Source: a virus
Direction: 5' to 3' (one strand)
Virus record (IMG/VR): IMGVR_UViG_3300035691_000007
Span: 1 to 52,701 of that record
Length of the DNA stretch: 52,701 nt
Both the position numbers and the translations under genes were made by a program. Within the stretch, counting starts at the first letter, position 1. Each line of letters starts with the position of its first letter. Of this stretch, positions 28,991-37,460 are shown one piece after another. The notes under the pieces are model-generated. The model saw only the letters and a program-made list of their open reading frames with translations, ran no database searches and was not told the DNA's origin.

Positions 28991-31900
28991 TCAAGGGTAT
29001 GGCACGTCTGGATACGTCTTTCCCGCTCCACCATTCCAAAGATAGGCGGCTTCGGCATCGGTGAGGACGCCCTCGTAAAGCGCAAGCTCATCAATGGTGA
29101 ACGTGCGTCCCGGCAGAGAGGTCGGATACATCCTGAAAACCTGTGGTGCGCTGAAATGATAGATTCCAAGTGTCCTTGTGCTGGTCAGGATGGTTCCGTT
29201 GTTGACCTGAACCTTCAGAAACAGATTTGTCGGGTCAACCCACATGCGGATAAAGTTCCATGCGCCAATGGTGAGCGTTGGGACAAGCGTTTCACCGTTG
29301 AACGTGCCGTCATTGAATGTCACACCCGCCGAACCGATGAGATCGTTGAAAACGGTCGATGAGAAATCAGAACCGCCCGACGATACCTTTATGAATTCAA
29401 GACGCGGATTGAAAATTCCGGTGGTCGTCGGCTTTTCCCAATAGCAAAGCGTGAATCCCTTGGTGTGATCCAAGCTGAAATCCGTGCTGTCGAGCGACAT
29501 CAGGCCAACGGAAATGCCTGTGGCGGAATTGTCGATCTTGGCTGCGTTGCCAACGATTCCAGCGACGCTGATTGCCCCCGGTCCACGGTTGAACGTCCAA
29601 TCACGTCCCGAAAATCCAGACAGCCCGGCATTGGCTGGCGTGAACCTTGTCAGGCCGTATTGAGAAGCGGTGGAAATGCTGGTTGAACCGACAATTGCCT
29701 TTCCTCCGGCATCAAGGACAACGGACGTGCTGGCAAATGAACCGCCACTGGACAGCAATGTTCCGAGAGAATCCAAACGTGAAGGCGAGGACGTTGTGAC
29801 CACCAAAACTTGCCCGCCAGATTCGACCGCAACGCCTGTTACACTGGCGCTGATGTTGCCAACAAAGGTCGCATCCAGTGTGCCGTCCGCATTGAGGCGG
29901 GCGACGCGGTTGTGGGTGACTCCGTTTACGGTGGTGAAATCCCCGCCGATAATGATCTTGCCATTTGATTGAAGCGCAATCGCGTTGACGTTTCCGTTCG
30001 CTCCTGTGCCGGGCGTGAACAGCGTGTCAATCGTGCCGTCTGTCTTGATGCGGGCGATGCGGTTGATGTTAGTCGTGTTGTAGGCGTTGGCTCCGTTGAA
30101 GGCACCACCGATAAGTATGTAGCCATCGCCGGGCTGGATCGCCATTGCGAAGATCGAACCGTTCGCGCCTGTTCCCGGCTTGAACGTGGTGTCGTAGAGT
30201 CCATCCAGTGTATCCACGTTGAGCGTGGCATCCGAACCGCCGCCGTTGAGCGTGAGAACGTCACTGACGGCATAGCCTGTTCCCGGTGTGTTCATCACCA
30301 CGGAAGCTACACCGCCACCGCCGTCATCGGTGATGTCAAAGGTAGCACCGACGCCAGAACCACCCGTGACGCCGACATTCGTAGTGGTCGTATATCCGGT
30401 GCCCGGTGCCGTGACGCTGGCCGTTCGCACTCCGGTCTGGCTGGTTGCGTTCAACCTCACAATCCGGTTCACGGAGACGCCCGCGATGGAAGTGAACAAT
30501 CCACCGGCAATAACCTTCTGGTCAGCTTGAACCGCGATGGCGCGAACGGTGTTGTTCGGCGCGGGCACCCATGTTGCGTCCTGAGTGCCGACCGTATCGA
30601 GCCGCACCAATCGGTTACTCGTTGCACCGCCAGCCAAGACTTTGCCATCCGCTTGCAATGCCAGCGCATTGACCGTTCCCGGCGCGATGCTTGGTGTGAA
30701 TGTGGAATCCAGTCCGGTGTTGCCCGTGTTGTTGATTCGGGCGATGCGCGTGATCGAGGTTTCGTTGACCTTTGTGAACGCGCCCCCAATGACTATCTTT
30801 CCGTCAACCTGAATCGCCAGCGCATTGACGGCACCATTGGCACCACCGGGACCGGCATAGAGATGGTTTGTTCCTTTCGAGTCCAGCCAAGGTCCGACGC
30901 CGCTTTCTTCAAATTTGTAATAGGAAACAAGGAGTGTTGCTGCGGGCGTGAACACCGGCTCCGGTGCGGGCGGCGGAATGACGCCAAGCGAGGCAACGAC
31001 TTCCTGCAATCCGGGCCTTCCATGTTGGACGGCGAATGTCTTGCTTGGCGTGAACACGATGTCAAACGGTCGGTCGAATCCCGTCACCAGCGTCATGCTG
31101 TCATCACGCGGGTCGATGATCGTCACCGTGTTGTCGTTCCAGTTGGCGACGTAAATGTAGTACGTGTAGGGATTCTGGCGGATGTTGTAGGCGTCGGCGC
31201 TCGGTCTTCCGGTATCCAGTTGAACCGCACTCGTCTCGCCGTTGATCGCCTTCATCACGTAACGTGTGGCCGTGGCGTAGTACGCGTGCTTGTTCCAATC
31301 TGACCATGCCACCCCGTAGGCAACCTGAGTCGTTGTCCGGCTCATCGGCGCGTAGGTGTGCGTCAGGTCAGATGAATAGCGTTGGAAGTTCTCACCGGGA
31401 GACGGCGAATAGTACTCATTGAACACCGCAACCGCCGTCAGGTGCAACGGGTCAAAGGCAACGTCCCCAAGGTAGGAATTGCCGGAGACGGAAATATTCT
31501 GCTGCGTTGTCAAGTCAACCGGACTGATGCGCCACAGATGGACGCTCAAGGTTGCTGTCTTGCCGATCATGTAGATCGAACCGTTGAACGAGTAGAGCCT
31601 TAGCAGTTCGGTGGCACCGTAGTACGACAGAGCCTTGGTCTTGGTGACGGCGAAGGTGTCAGGGTGAACCTCAAACAGATTCAGCCCGTAATCCGGGTAG
31701 TGGGAATCGTCCACGTACTGAATCCGTTTCGCCACGTAGAGCCGGTCGGAATCAGGCGAGTAGGTGATGTAAGCGTCACCCCAGCTTGTGAAGAACACGC
31801 TGGCGTCAGTGATGACTTCTCCGGTCGTGGCGTCGAGCTTGATGATGTGGCCGGGGAAATCCGTGCCGTAGATCGCGTTCCGGTTCGGTACATAAACCGC

Positions 31901-32035
31901 GCTGTTCAGAGAAACCGGAAAGGTTGGGCACGGTGGGCATGGCTCCGGTGGCGGGCACGGTACGTCAGGTATCGGCGGCATCGGCGGCATGATGGTATCA
32001 TCACAGCACGTCGTTTCTCTGGGCTTACAGGCCAT
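28991..32035 (-). CDS. Tail protein with YVTN-like propeller, delta-60 repeats and LamG-like domain, 1014 aa
   Basis: Domain order: Cys/Pro-rich start (about 1-40); YVTN/NHL-like beta-propeller (about 45-345, e.g. TVTIIDPRDDSMTLVTGF); about seven delta-60 (DUF5122) repeats (about 395-760), each like VNALALQADGKVLAGGATS; then a LamG/concanavalin-like domain (about 800-1014, FTLCYWEKPTTTG and IDELALYEGVLTDAEAAYLW). Delta-60 plus LamG is typical of Verrucomicrobiota and relatives. In a tail cluster this is a strong candidate for a receptor- or glycan-binding protein; no hydrolase site is seen. Confidence 0.8.
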   Translation of the reverse strand: MACKPRETTCCDDTIMPPMPPIPDVPCPPPEPCPPCPTFPVSLNSAVYVPNRNAIYGTDFPGHIIKLDATTGEVITDASVFFTSWGDAYITYSPDSDRLYVAKRIQYVDDSHYPDYGLNLFEVHPDTFAVTKTKALSYYGATELLRLYSFNGSIYMIGKTATLSVHLWRISPVDLTTQQNISVSGNSYLGDVAFDPLHLTAVAVFNEYYSPSPGENFQRYSSDLTHTYAPMSRTTTQVAYGVAWSDWNKHAYYATATRYVMKAINGETSAVQLDTGRPSADAYNIRQNPYTYYIYVANWNDNTVTIIDPRDDSMTLVTGFDRPFDIVFTPSKTFAVQHGRPGLQEVVASLGVIPPPAPEPVFTPAATLLVSYYKFEESGVGPWLDSKGTNHLYAGPGGANGAVNALAIQVDGKIVIGGAFTKVNETSITRIARINNTGNTGLDSTFTPSIAPGTVNALALQADGKVLAGGATSNRLVRLDTVGTQDATWVPAPNNTVRAIAVQADQKVIAGGLFTSIAGVSVNRIVRLNATSQTGVRTASVTAPGTGYTTTTNVGVTGGSGVGATFDITDDGGGGVASVVMNTPGTGYAVSDVLTLNGGGSDATLNVDTLDGLYDTTFKPGTGANGSIFAMAIQPGDGYILIGGAFNGANAYNTTNINRIARIKTDGTIDTLFTPGTGANGNVNAIALQSNGKIIIGGDFTTVNGVTHNRVARLNADGTLDATFVGNISASVTGVAVESGGQVLVVTTSSPSRLDSLGTLLSSGGSFASTSVVLDAGGKAIVGSTSISTASQYGLTRFTPANAGLSGFSGRDWTFNRGPGAISVAGIVGNAAKIDNSATGISVGLMSLDSTDFSLDHTKGFTLCYWEKPTTTGIFNPRLEFIKVSSGGSDFSSTVFNDLIGSAGVTFNDGTFNGETLVPTLTIGAWNFIRMWVDPTNLFLKVQVNNGTILTSTRTLGIYHFSAPQVFRMYPTSLPGRTFTIDELALYEGVLTDAEAAYLWNGGAGKTYPDVPYP

Positions 32036-33997
32036 CTATTCATCCTCCCCGCATGGCGCGAACACGTCTTCCTCAACCAGTTCGCATTTGGACATGATTT
32101 TCCGCACGCCACACTGTCCGAACCAGATCAACCGTAATTGATGTTGGAAGCCAAGTCGTCCCGGCCTCCGGTTCTGAGGTTCGCAAACATCGTCAGATGG
32201 CGTCCCAAACCCCATGCGCGTCCGGTAGCCGGGACGGTAGTTCTTGATGGTCTTGCAACCGTCCACATCCTGTTCGCAATCCTCGACCGTGGAACAGATT
32301 TCGCGCTGACCCCAAGTGAACCAGCATGGGGCGGCATTGCCACCCATTTCATCCGGTCGCCATTGCAGCGTGAACGTCACCGTGCCGCGAACCTGCGTGG
32401 GCCAGAGTTCGGTGGCGGAAATCTTCTTCAAATCAAACTCGTTGGACTGCGGCTGATATTTGAAGCTGGCGTACTCGACATGGCATTCAATCGGAGTTCC
32501 GTCATCGTCATCCTCGGCAGCGTCAATCTCATGGAGCTTGTTTTTGTCGTTCTCATCGAGCGTGAACATGAAGCCACGCGAGCGCCGGTCGAAGTCGCCT
32601 TTCACCAGCAACGTCGGGCGAACGCCGCGCCACAAGCCATCGTAGGCGGGTGCCGCCTTGTTGCCAAGGTTGGAAATCGGGTCAAGATCAAACACGCACA
32701 GACCGTCATGGGCGATGCCGTTGCTGGTGAGCTTGGGATTGGCCGTGAAAATGACGCGGTTCTGAAACAGGATGGCACTCGAATACTGCAAAAGGCTTTC
32801 CTCGTCATCGTCAAGGATTCTCGAAAGCTCGGACGAGATTGGCACATTGCCCCATTGTGCATCTTCGCGCCGGGCAAGGATGAGAGAACGCCAGCCATCA
32901 GGAGCGCGATAGTGAAGATCACTGTTCACCTGAATGGTCGAATACTGAGATTCTGAACCGCTATGGGCGAGCGTTACCGTTTCAATCGGATAGGTGAGGT
33001 CAGCCCACTTGGCGCGGTTGAACGGGACGTTGATCGAATAGGCTCCCGTGCGAGTGAACACTAGCACCGGCCCCTGACCGAGTGACGTGTCGATGTTCAC
33101 CGCCTTGACCAACGCCGTCACTTCCTCGTCAATCTGGAAGCGTGCTGGCACAATCAGGCCAAGCAGTTCCTCGGTGAAGTTGATGACATCGGTGGCCCCG
33201 CCGGCAATGTCTCCAGCGGCAATCTGGTTGCCAGTGGTGTTTACCCACAAGCGCCGCCCCGCATAGGTCATCTGTTTGCCGGTCGGAACTTCCGGTTTGG
33301 AACCCGTCGTGATGGAACGATGCACGCCGCCACCGTCAAACAGAATGGCCGCGTCACGACCATTCTGGATCACCAACCATTGCCGAGCCTGCTCGAAGTA
33401 GGTGCGCGGAATGGTCGGGTCGTTCACGTCCAGATACGTCACGGTCGCAGGCTGGGCAACGAGCGCGGCGGGCGTGTCGTTGACGTTCTTGGCCGTGAGG
33501 ACGTTTCCGGTCTTGGCAGTGATGATGTAGGTTTTGCCCGCAATCATCGCCGGATAGCCGATGCTGACGTACTGCGCGCTGTCCACCGTCACTGCCACCG
33601 TTGAACCTACAACGGGCACGGTGAAATTGAGTGTGGTCTGGGTGTTGCCAATCGGCGTGATTTCGGTGGTGCGAAAACCGGCGAGTGGTTCAATCTTGAA
33701 AATGCGACCACCGACCGAAACGACTTGGAAGTTCGGCACGTTCTTGGCGCGATAGGTGAATCCGCCCTGAAACAGATGGTTTTCGTACCATGCCTGCTTC
33801 TCCGCATCTTCAAAGACGAGAGTGCGCTCTGGAAAGCCGGGGCGGGTATGGGGAAATCCACCGCGCATGATGACGTTCACGGCAAAGGCCACCTGATTGT
33901 CACGGATGAGCGACGGCGCAATGCCCGAATCCATCCCGCCAAGCGTTGAACTGACGACTTGCTTTACAATCCTTTGCTTTGGCCCGTCATGCGTCAT
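32036..33997 (-). CDS. Tail nozzle/stopper-type virion protein, 653 aa
   Basis: ATG 33997 overlaps the fibre gene by ATGA. Near the start is STLGGMDSGIAPSLIRDNQV, then AVNVIMRGGFPHTRPGFPER, the typical opening of large strand-rich tail tube/nozzle or 'stopper' proteins of podoviruses ('n-x-r-g-G-x-x-x-x-RPG'). The body is beta-rich. The end (RIRLIWFGQCGVRK-like stretch, then EEDVFAPCGEDE) is acidic. Its size and place between fibre genes suit a tail tubular protein B-like part; called by pattern and context. Confidence 0.65.
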   Translation of the reverse strand: MTHDGPKQRIVKQVVSSTLGGMDSGIAPSLIRDNQVAFAVNVIMRGGFPHTRPGFPERTLVFEDAEKQAWYENHLFQGGFTYRAKNVPNFQVVSVGGRIFKIEPLAGFRTTEITPIGNTQTTLNFTVPVVGSTVAVTVDSAQYVSIGYPAMIAGKTYIITAKTGNVLTAKNVNDTPAALVAQPATVTYLDVNDPTIPRTYFEQARQWLVIQNGRDAAILFDGGGVHRSITTGSKPEVPTGKQMTYAGRRLWVNTTGNQIAAGDIAGGATDVINFTEELLGLIVPARFQIDEEVTALVKAVNIDTSLGQGPVLVFTRTGAYSINVPFNRAKWADLTYPIETVTLAHSGSESQYSTIQVNSDLHYRAPDGWRSLILARREDAQWGNVPISSELSRILDDDEESLLQYSSAILFQNRVIFTANPKLTSNGIAHDGLCVFDLDPISNLGNKAAPAYDGLWRGVRPTLLVKGDFDRRSRGFMFTLDENDKNKLHEIDAAEDDDDGTPIECHVEYASFKYQPQSNEFDLKKISATELWPTQVRGTVTFTLQWRPDEMGGNAAPCWFTWGQREICSTVEDCEQDVDGCKTIKNYRPGYRTRMGFGTPSDDVCEPQNRRPGRLGFQHQLRLIWFGQCGVRKIMSKCELVEEDVFAPCGEDE

Positions 33998-35169
33998 CCG
34001 ACATCCTCGCCCCAAATCCAAACATTCGCGGTCGCTGCGCTGCCTTGCGGGGTGCTGAGAGCAAGATAGACGGTTGCCGCCGTGAACACGTCCGTTCCAA
34101 CCACAGCCTCCAATGTGAGACTCAGATATTTGGATGAAGCGGTGAGCGCGGAGTAAACCTGTCCCGCCGCGACGATGGTTGTTCCTGACATTCCTGCGCC
34201 AGTGTAAAATCCCCCTGCGGCTGTCGTAAGGCTGATGGAGGCATTGTCCACAACGATGCGCCGGATGATGTAGCGTGAACTGCCGACAATGGTGATGGCT
34301 TGGTCGGAGCCTGAGTTGAAGTTGGCTCCAACGAGAGAACCAAGCAGTCCGTAACGAGGAAGCACCGCCAGCACCCCGCGCTGTGCCGCCACGGTCGCCG
34401 CATTTACCAGCGTGCGGGCAACGGCGGTGAACACGGCCAATCCCGCTGTGCCTGCTCCGGTGAAGTAAGGCAGACGGTCAGCGGCACTGACCAATCCGGC
34501 AAGCGCCGCAAGTTCAGCGTCGTATTGCTGGACATCACTGCCAATCGCCACACCAAGGTTCGTTCGCGCTCCGGCTGCCGTGGAAGCTCCGGTGCCACCA
34601 TCAGCAACGGCGAGGTCGGTAATTCCCGTAATGCTTCCGCCAGTGATTGTGACGGCGCTTGCTGCCTGTGTTGCCATCGTGCCGAGTCCAAGATTGGTGC
34701 GGGCAGTGGCAACGGTCGTGAGGTCGGAAAGGTTGTTGGCTGCGAGCAATGCGCCTGCGGAAGCCGCGCCTGCCGGTCCCTGAAAACCACCGGGGGAAAG
34801 TTTGCTGCCGGAAGCGAACACCGTTCCGGGAGCGGCATTGCCCGCGTAGGCGGCACTGCCAGCGTCCTCAAGGTTTTTTAGTGTCACCGTGACGGCATCA
34901 ATGATGGCTGTGGCTTGCAGGTAGGAACCAAGAAGACAGAGAACCTGATTGAGAGTGATGTAACCGCTATTGACCACCGTGGCGTTCGCAGTAGCCAACT
35001 CAGCGGGCATGGTGAAGTTTGCCGAGAGAGTGGTGTAGGCGTTCTGGCCGTTGGTTCCGTTGGTTCCACCTGCGCCAGCGTCACCTTTTGGACCGGGCAC
35101 AGAAACTATTGTGGAATCTTCACAGGACGGAAGGCAGCAATTTGAAGCCGATGGCAAAGTCTCAGGCAC
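33994..35169 (-). CDS. Tail fibre with collagen-like start, 391 aa
   Basis: The frame opens with GTG at 35169; other GTG starts are possible. Residues 24-45 (VPGPKGDAGAGGTNGTNGQN) are a collagen-like Gly-x-y run. The middle holds fibre repeats such as NLSDLTTVATARTNLGLGTM and LAVADGGTGASTAAGARTNL, the standard tail-fibre 'GGTGASTAAGARTNL' motif. The C-terminal end (VYLALSTPQGSAATANVWIW) is likely a trimer tip. It is the first gene of the minus structural arm and its 5' end overlaps that of the terminase gene on the other strand. Confidence 0.75.
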   Translation of the reverse strand: MPETLPSASNCCLPSCEDSTIVSVPGPKGDAGAGGTNGTNGQNAYTTLSANFTMPAELATANATVVNSGYITLNQVLCLLGSYLQATAIIDAVTVTLKNLEDAGSAAYAGNAAPGTVFASGSKLSPGGFQGPAGAASAGALLAANNLSDLTTVATARTNLGLGTMATQAASAVTITGGSITGITDLAVADGGTGASTAAGARTNLGVAIGSDVQQYDAELAALAGLVSAADRLPYFTGAGTAGLAVFTAVARTLVNAATVAAQRGVLAVLPRYGLLGSLVGANFNSGSDQAITIVGSSRYIIRRIVVDNASISLTTAAGGFYTGAGMSGTTIVAAGQVYSALTASSKYLSLTLEAVVGTDVFTAATVYLALSTPQGSAATANVWIWGEDVG

Positions 35170-35375
35170 AGCAACTTGTTATCCACTGGCGGCGGAGAAT
35201 CAAGTTGAATCGTGCCGTCAACGTGGCACTGTGCCGTCTGTGGCTGCCAAAAAAGCACAGCAGTTGGAGCGGTACGGTTACAAGTTTGACGCCGCTTCCA
35301 ATACTGTCGCTGACATGCTTGAGCTTGAGCTGCTCTGCTATAGGACAAACCGCAAACCGGAAAAGGGTGGACTAG
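35151..35375 (+). other. Short overlapping frame ahead of the terminase
   Basis: ATG 35151 opens a plus-strand frame beginning MAKSQAQQLVIHWRRRIKLN and continuing to about residue 33 before it reaches a run of six A (35249-35254). The part up to that point looks protein-like (basic helix); the part after it, to the stop at 35375, is Ser/Leu-rich and less natural. A -1 shift at the A-run would join the first part to the terminase frame. It may be a decoy frame, a small gene or the true N-terminus of TerL. Confidence 0.35.
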
Positions 35376-37042
35376 GAAGGGCTGGACATTTCCGCAACAT
35401 CGTCAATCTCATTTGGGGGCCGGACAACAAGCAGAAGAATTTCATCTGGCATCCGTGGGCGGAAAAGATGAACGAGGAAGTTCATTTCGAGGAAACACTC
35501 GCGGATGGTTCTATCCGACAACGCAGATACTTAGGGGTATCTGGGGCGGCGAGCAGTGGCAAAACTGACTTTTTCGGCGTGTATGGTTTGGTGAACTGGA
35601 TATGCGATCCAGTCAACACGCTCATCCTTTGCACGTCCACCGACCTGAAGGCTTCGCGCCTGCGCATCTGGGGCGCGATCAAATCCTATTTCGATTCCAA
35701 GCCCAAGGAATTCTGGCCGGGACGGTTGGTGGATTCCTCCGGTCAGATTGTCACCACCAATGAGAGTGGCGACCGCCTCAATGACCGCAGCGGGCTTGTC
35801 CTGATTGCCGGTGAGAAGAAGAAGGAGCGTGATGCCATTGGAAAAATAATCGGCGCAAAGAATCATCACGTCATCTTCATTTGCGATGAGTTGCCGGAAC
35901 TCAGCGAGGCTTTGCTTGAGGCTGCATATTCCAACCTTGTCGCCAATCCGCGCTTTGAAATGGTCGGGCTTGGAAACTTCAAGAGCCGCTATGATGCGTT
36001 CGGACAGTTCATCGCACCGAAGGCAGGATGGGATTCGCTCACATTGGAGTCGGATGATTGGGAAACGGAAAAGGGATGCTGCATCAGGTTTGACGGGATG
36101 CGCAGTCCGAATGTGCTTTCCGGAAAGGATGAGTGGCCGATCTACGGCAGCAAGCAACTCGCCGCGCACCGCAAGGATTTGGGAGAACACACGGCGGGAT
36201 TCTGGCGCATGTGCCGCAGTTTCGAGGCACCCATCGGACTTGATGACGCGATCTATTCGGAGAGCGACCTCGTTGCGGGCGATGCCTATTCCGCACCGCA
36301 ATGGCTGACGCGCCCTCTCAAATTCTCGACGCTTGACCCGTCGTTCACCAATGGCGGCGACAGGTGCATCCAATGGTTCGGTTCCTACGGGCGCACCATC
36401 GACGGGATTGATGTTCTGGCCTTTGACCATTGCATCAAACTCACCGAGGACGTGCGGATCAAGGACGTGAACCGGGACTACCAGATTGCACGCCAGTTCC
36501 GTGACAACTGCCTCAAGGAAGGAATTCCGCCGAATCGTTGTGGCATGGACTCGACGGCGGCGGGCGGTGTCCTTCATTCGATCATCAGCGAGGAATGGTC
36601 GCCGGAAGTGTTACGAGTGGATTTCTCCGGAATGCCAAGTGACATGATCGTGGTTCCGAACTCCGGCAAGACAGCCAAGCAGTCCTATGACCGGAAGGTG
36701 ACTGAGTTGTGGTACGTCGGGAAGGAGTTCCTGAAATACAAACAACTCAAGGGCATCACGCCGGAACTTGCACGCGAGATGAAGGCGCGCAAGTACGTTA
36801 CAGTGAAGACGGGTGACGGACTCAAGATGAAGGTGGAGACGAAAACAGAGATGAAGGCGCGGTTGTTGTTTTCTCCTGATGAGGCGGACGCGGCTTTTGT
36901 GATGCTCCACCTTGTCCGTATGCGTCATGGGTTTCTGCCCGGTGGTGACAACCGGGGCATGGGCGGGATGCGTCAGAACTTCCTTGAAGTGGCGCGGCAA
37001 GTGGATAGTGTCAACCAAGTTCACTATGCCGATGCGGATTAG
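35231..37042 (+). CDS. Terminase large subunit (TerL), about 603 aa
   Basis: Walker A is YLGVSGAASSGKTDFFGVYG, and the Walker B strand ends in HVIFICDELPEL (Asp-Glu). The nuclease part shows FSTLDPSFTNGGDRCIQWFG (first metal Asp), CGMDSTAAGGVLHS and a late DEADAAFVMLHLVRM. These are the ATPase and RNase-H-like headful/cos nuclease parts of a packaging motor. GTG 35231 (or 35240) is given as the start; the in-frame region further upstream is antisense to the fibre gene, and a -1 shift from ATG 35151 is an alternative. No small terminase was recognised. Confidence 0.85.
   Translation: MPSVAAKKAQQLERYGYKFDAASNTVADMLELELLCYRTNRKPEKGGLGRAGHFRNIVNLIWGPDNKQKNFIWHPWAEKMNEEVHFEETLADGSIRQRRYLGVSGAASSGKTDFFGVYGLVNWICDPVNTLILCTSTDLKASRLRIWGAIKSYFDSKPKEFWPGRLVDSSGQIVTTNESGDRLNDRSGLVLIAGEKKKERDAIGKIIGAKNHHVIFICDELPELSEALLEAAYSNLVANPRFEMVGLGNFKSRYDAFGQFIAPKAGWDSLTLESDDWETEKGCCIRFDGMRSPNVLSGKDEWPIYGSKQLAAHRKDLGEHTAGFWRMCRSFEAPIGLDDAIYSESDLVAGDAYSAPQWLTRPLKFSTLDPSFTNGGDRCIQWFGSYGRTIDGIDVLAFDHCIKLTEDVRIKDVNRDYQIARQFRDNCLKEGIPPNRCGMDSTAAGGVLHSIISEEWSPEVLRVDFSGMPSDMIVVPNSGKTAKQSYDRKVTELWYVGKEFLKYKQLKGITPELAREMKARKYVTVKTGDGLKMKVETKTEMKARLLFSPDEADAAFVMLHLVRMRHGFLPGGDNRGMGGMRQNFLEVARQVDSVNQVHYADAD
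35249..35255 (+). promoter_or_regulatory. A AAA AAG slippery heptamer
   Basis: In the frame that begins at ATG 35151 the codons are CCA AAA AAG, so the heptamer A AAA AAG stands in the exact phase needed for -1 slippage, as in E. coli dnaX. After slippage, reading goes on as GCA CAG CAG in the terminase frame. A nearby CTGTGGCTGC and GCACAGCAG can pair around it. It could equally be a miscount of a homopolymer. Confidence 0.35.
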
Positions 37043-37460
37043 CGACCGGGCGAAAGTTCCCAATGGCTGGTACAATTATACCCAGCAACCGGCAGGCAGC
37101 CTCACCAAGCCTGTCCTGCTCACCGCGCACACCGTTGGCCTGCTTGTTCTGCGCGTGCGCGAACTCCGGCTGGCGAACAGGATCGAGCTTGGTGCCAATC
37201 TTGCCCATGAAGTCGAACAGGACTTCTGCGAACGCCGGAAGGAACTTTGCGAAGATGGCGATGGACATCCCCTCGTTCACAACTCGATTCTTGACGCTGT
37301 GCTTGCCGCCGTTGCCATTCCAGCGGCCAACGGACTCGCGGTATTGTCTAAGGCGCTTGGTGTCCAGTGTGCCAAATGCCAGTTGCGCCATGAAATCATC
37401 AAACGGGTCAAGGAGCTTGGTTTTGTCGAAACCGTCCGAAGGATAAAGGCGACGATTTAA
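37026..37460 (+). CDS. Hypothetical protein, 144 aa
   Basis: ATG 37026 lies 14 bases inside the terminase end; a second ATG is at 37032. The sequence has a helical middle (ELGANLAHEVEQDFCERRKE, then ILDAVLAAVAIPAANGLAVL) and a C-terminal unit CAKCQLRHEIIKRVKELGF with a CxxC. Its stop overlaps the portal start as TAATG. It may be a packaging accessory or small virion part; not recognised. Confidence 0.6.
   Translation: MPMRISDRAKVPNGWYNYTQQPAGSLTKPVLLTAHTVGLLVLRVRELRLANRIELGANLAHEVEQDFCERRKELCEDGDGHPLVHNSILDAVLAAVAIPAANGLAVLSKALGVQCAKCQLRHEIIKRVKELGFVETVRRIKATI

Noticed and set aside
29969-31303. A 444-residue plus-strand frame
   Set aside because: Antisense to the delta-60 tail protein, whose repeats are clear; Arg/Asp/Cys-rich shadow.
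35531-36577. A 348-residue minus-strand frame
   Set aside because: Antisense shadow of the terminase, which has clear ATPase and nuclease motifs.
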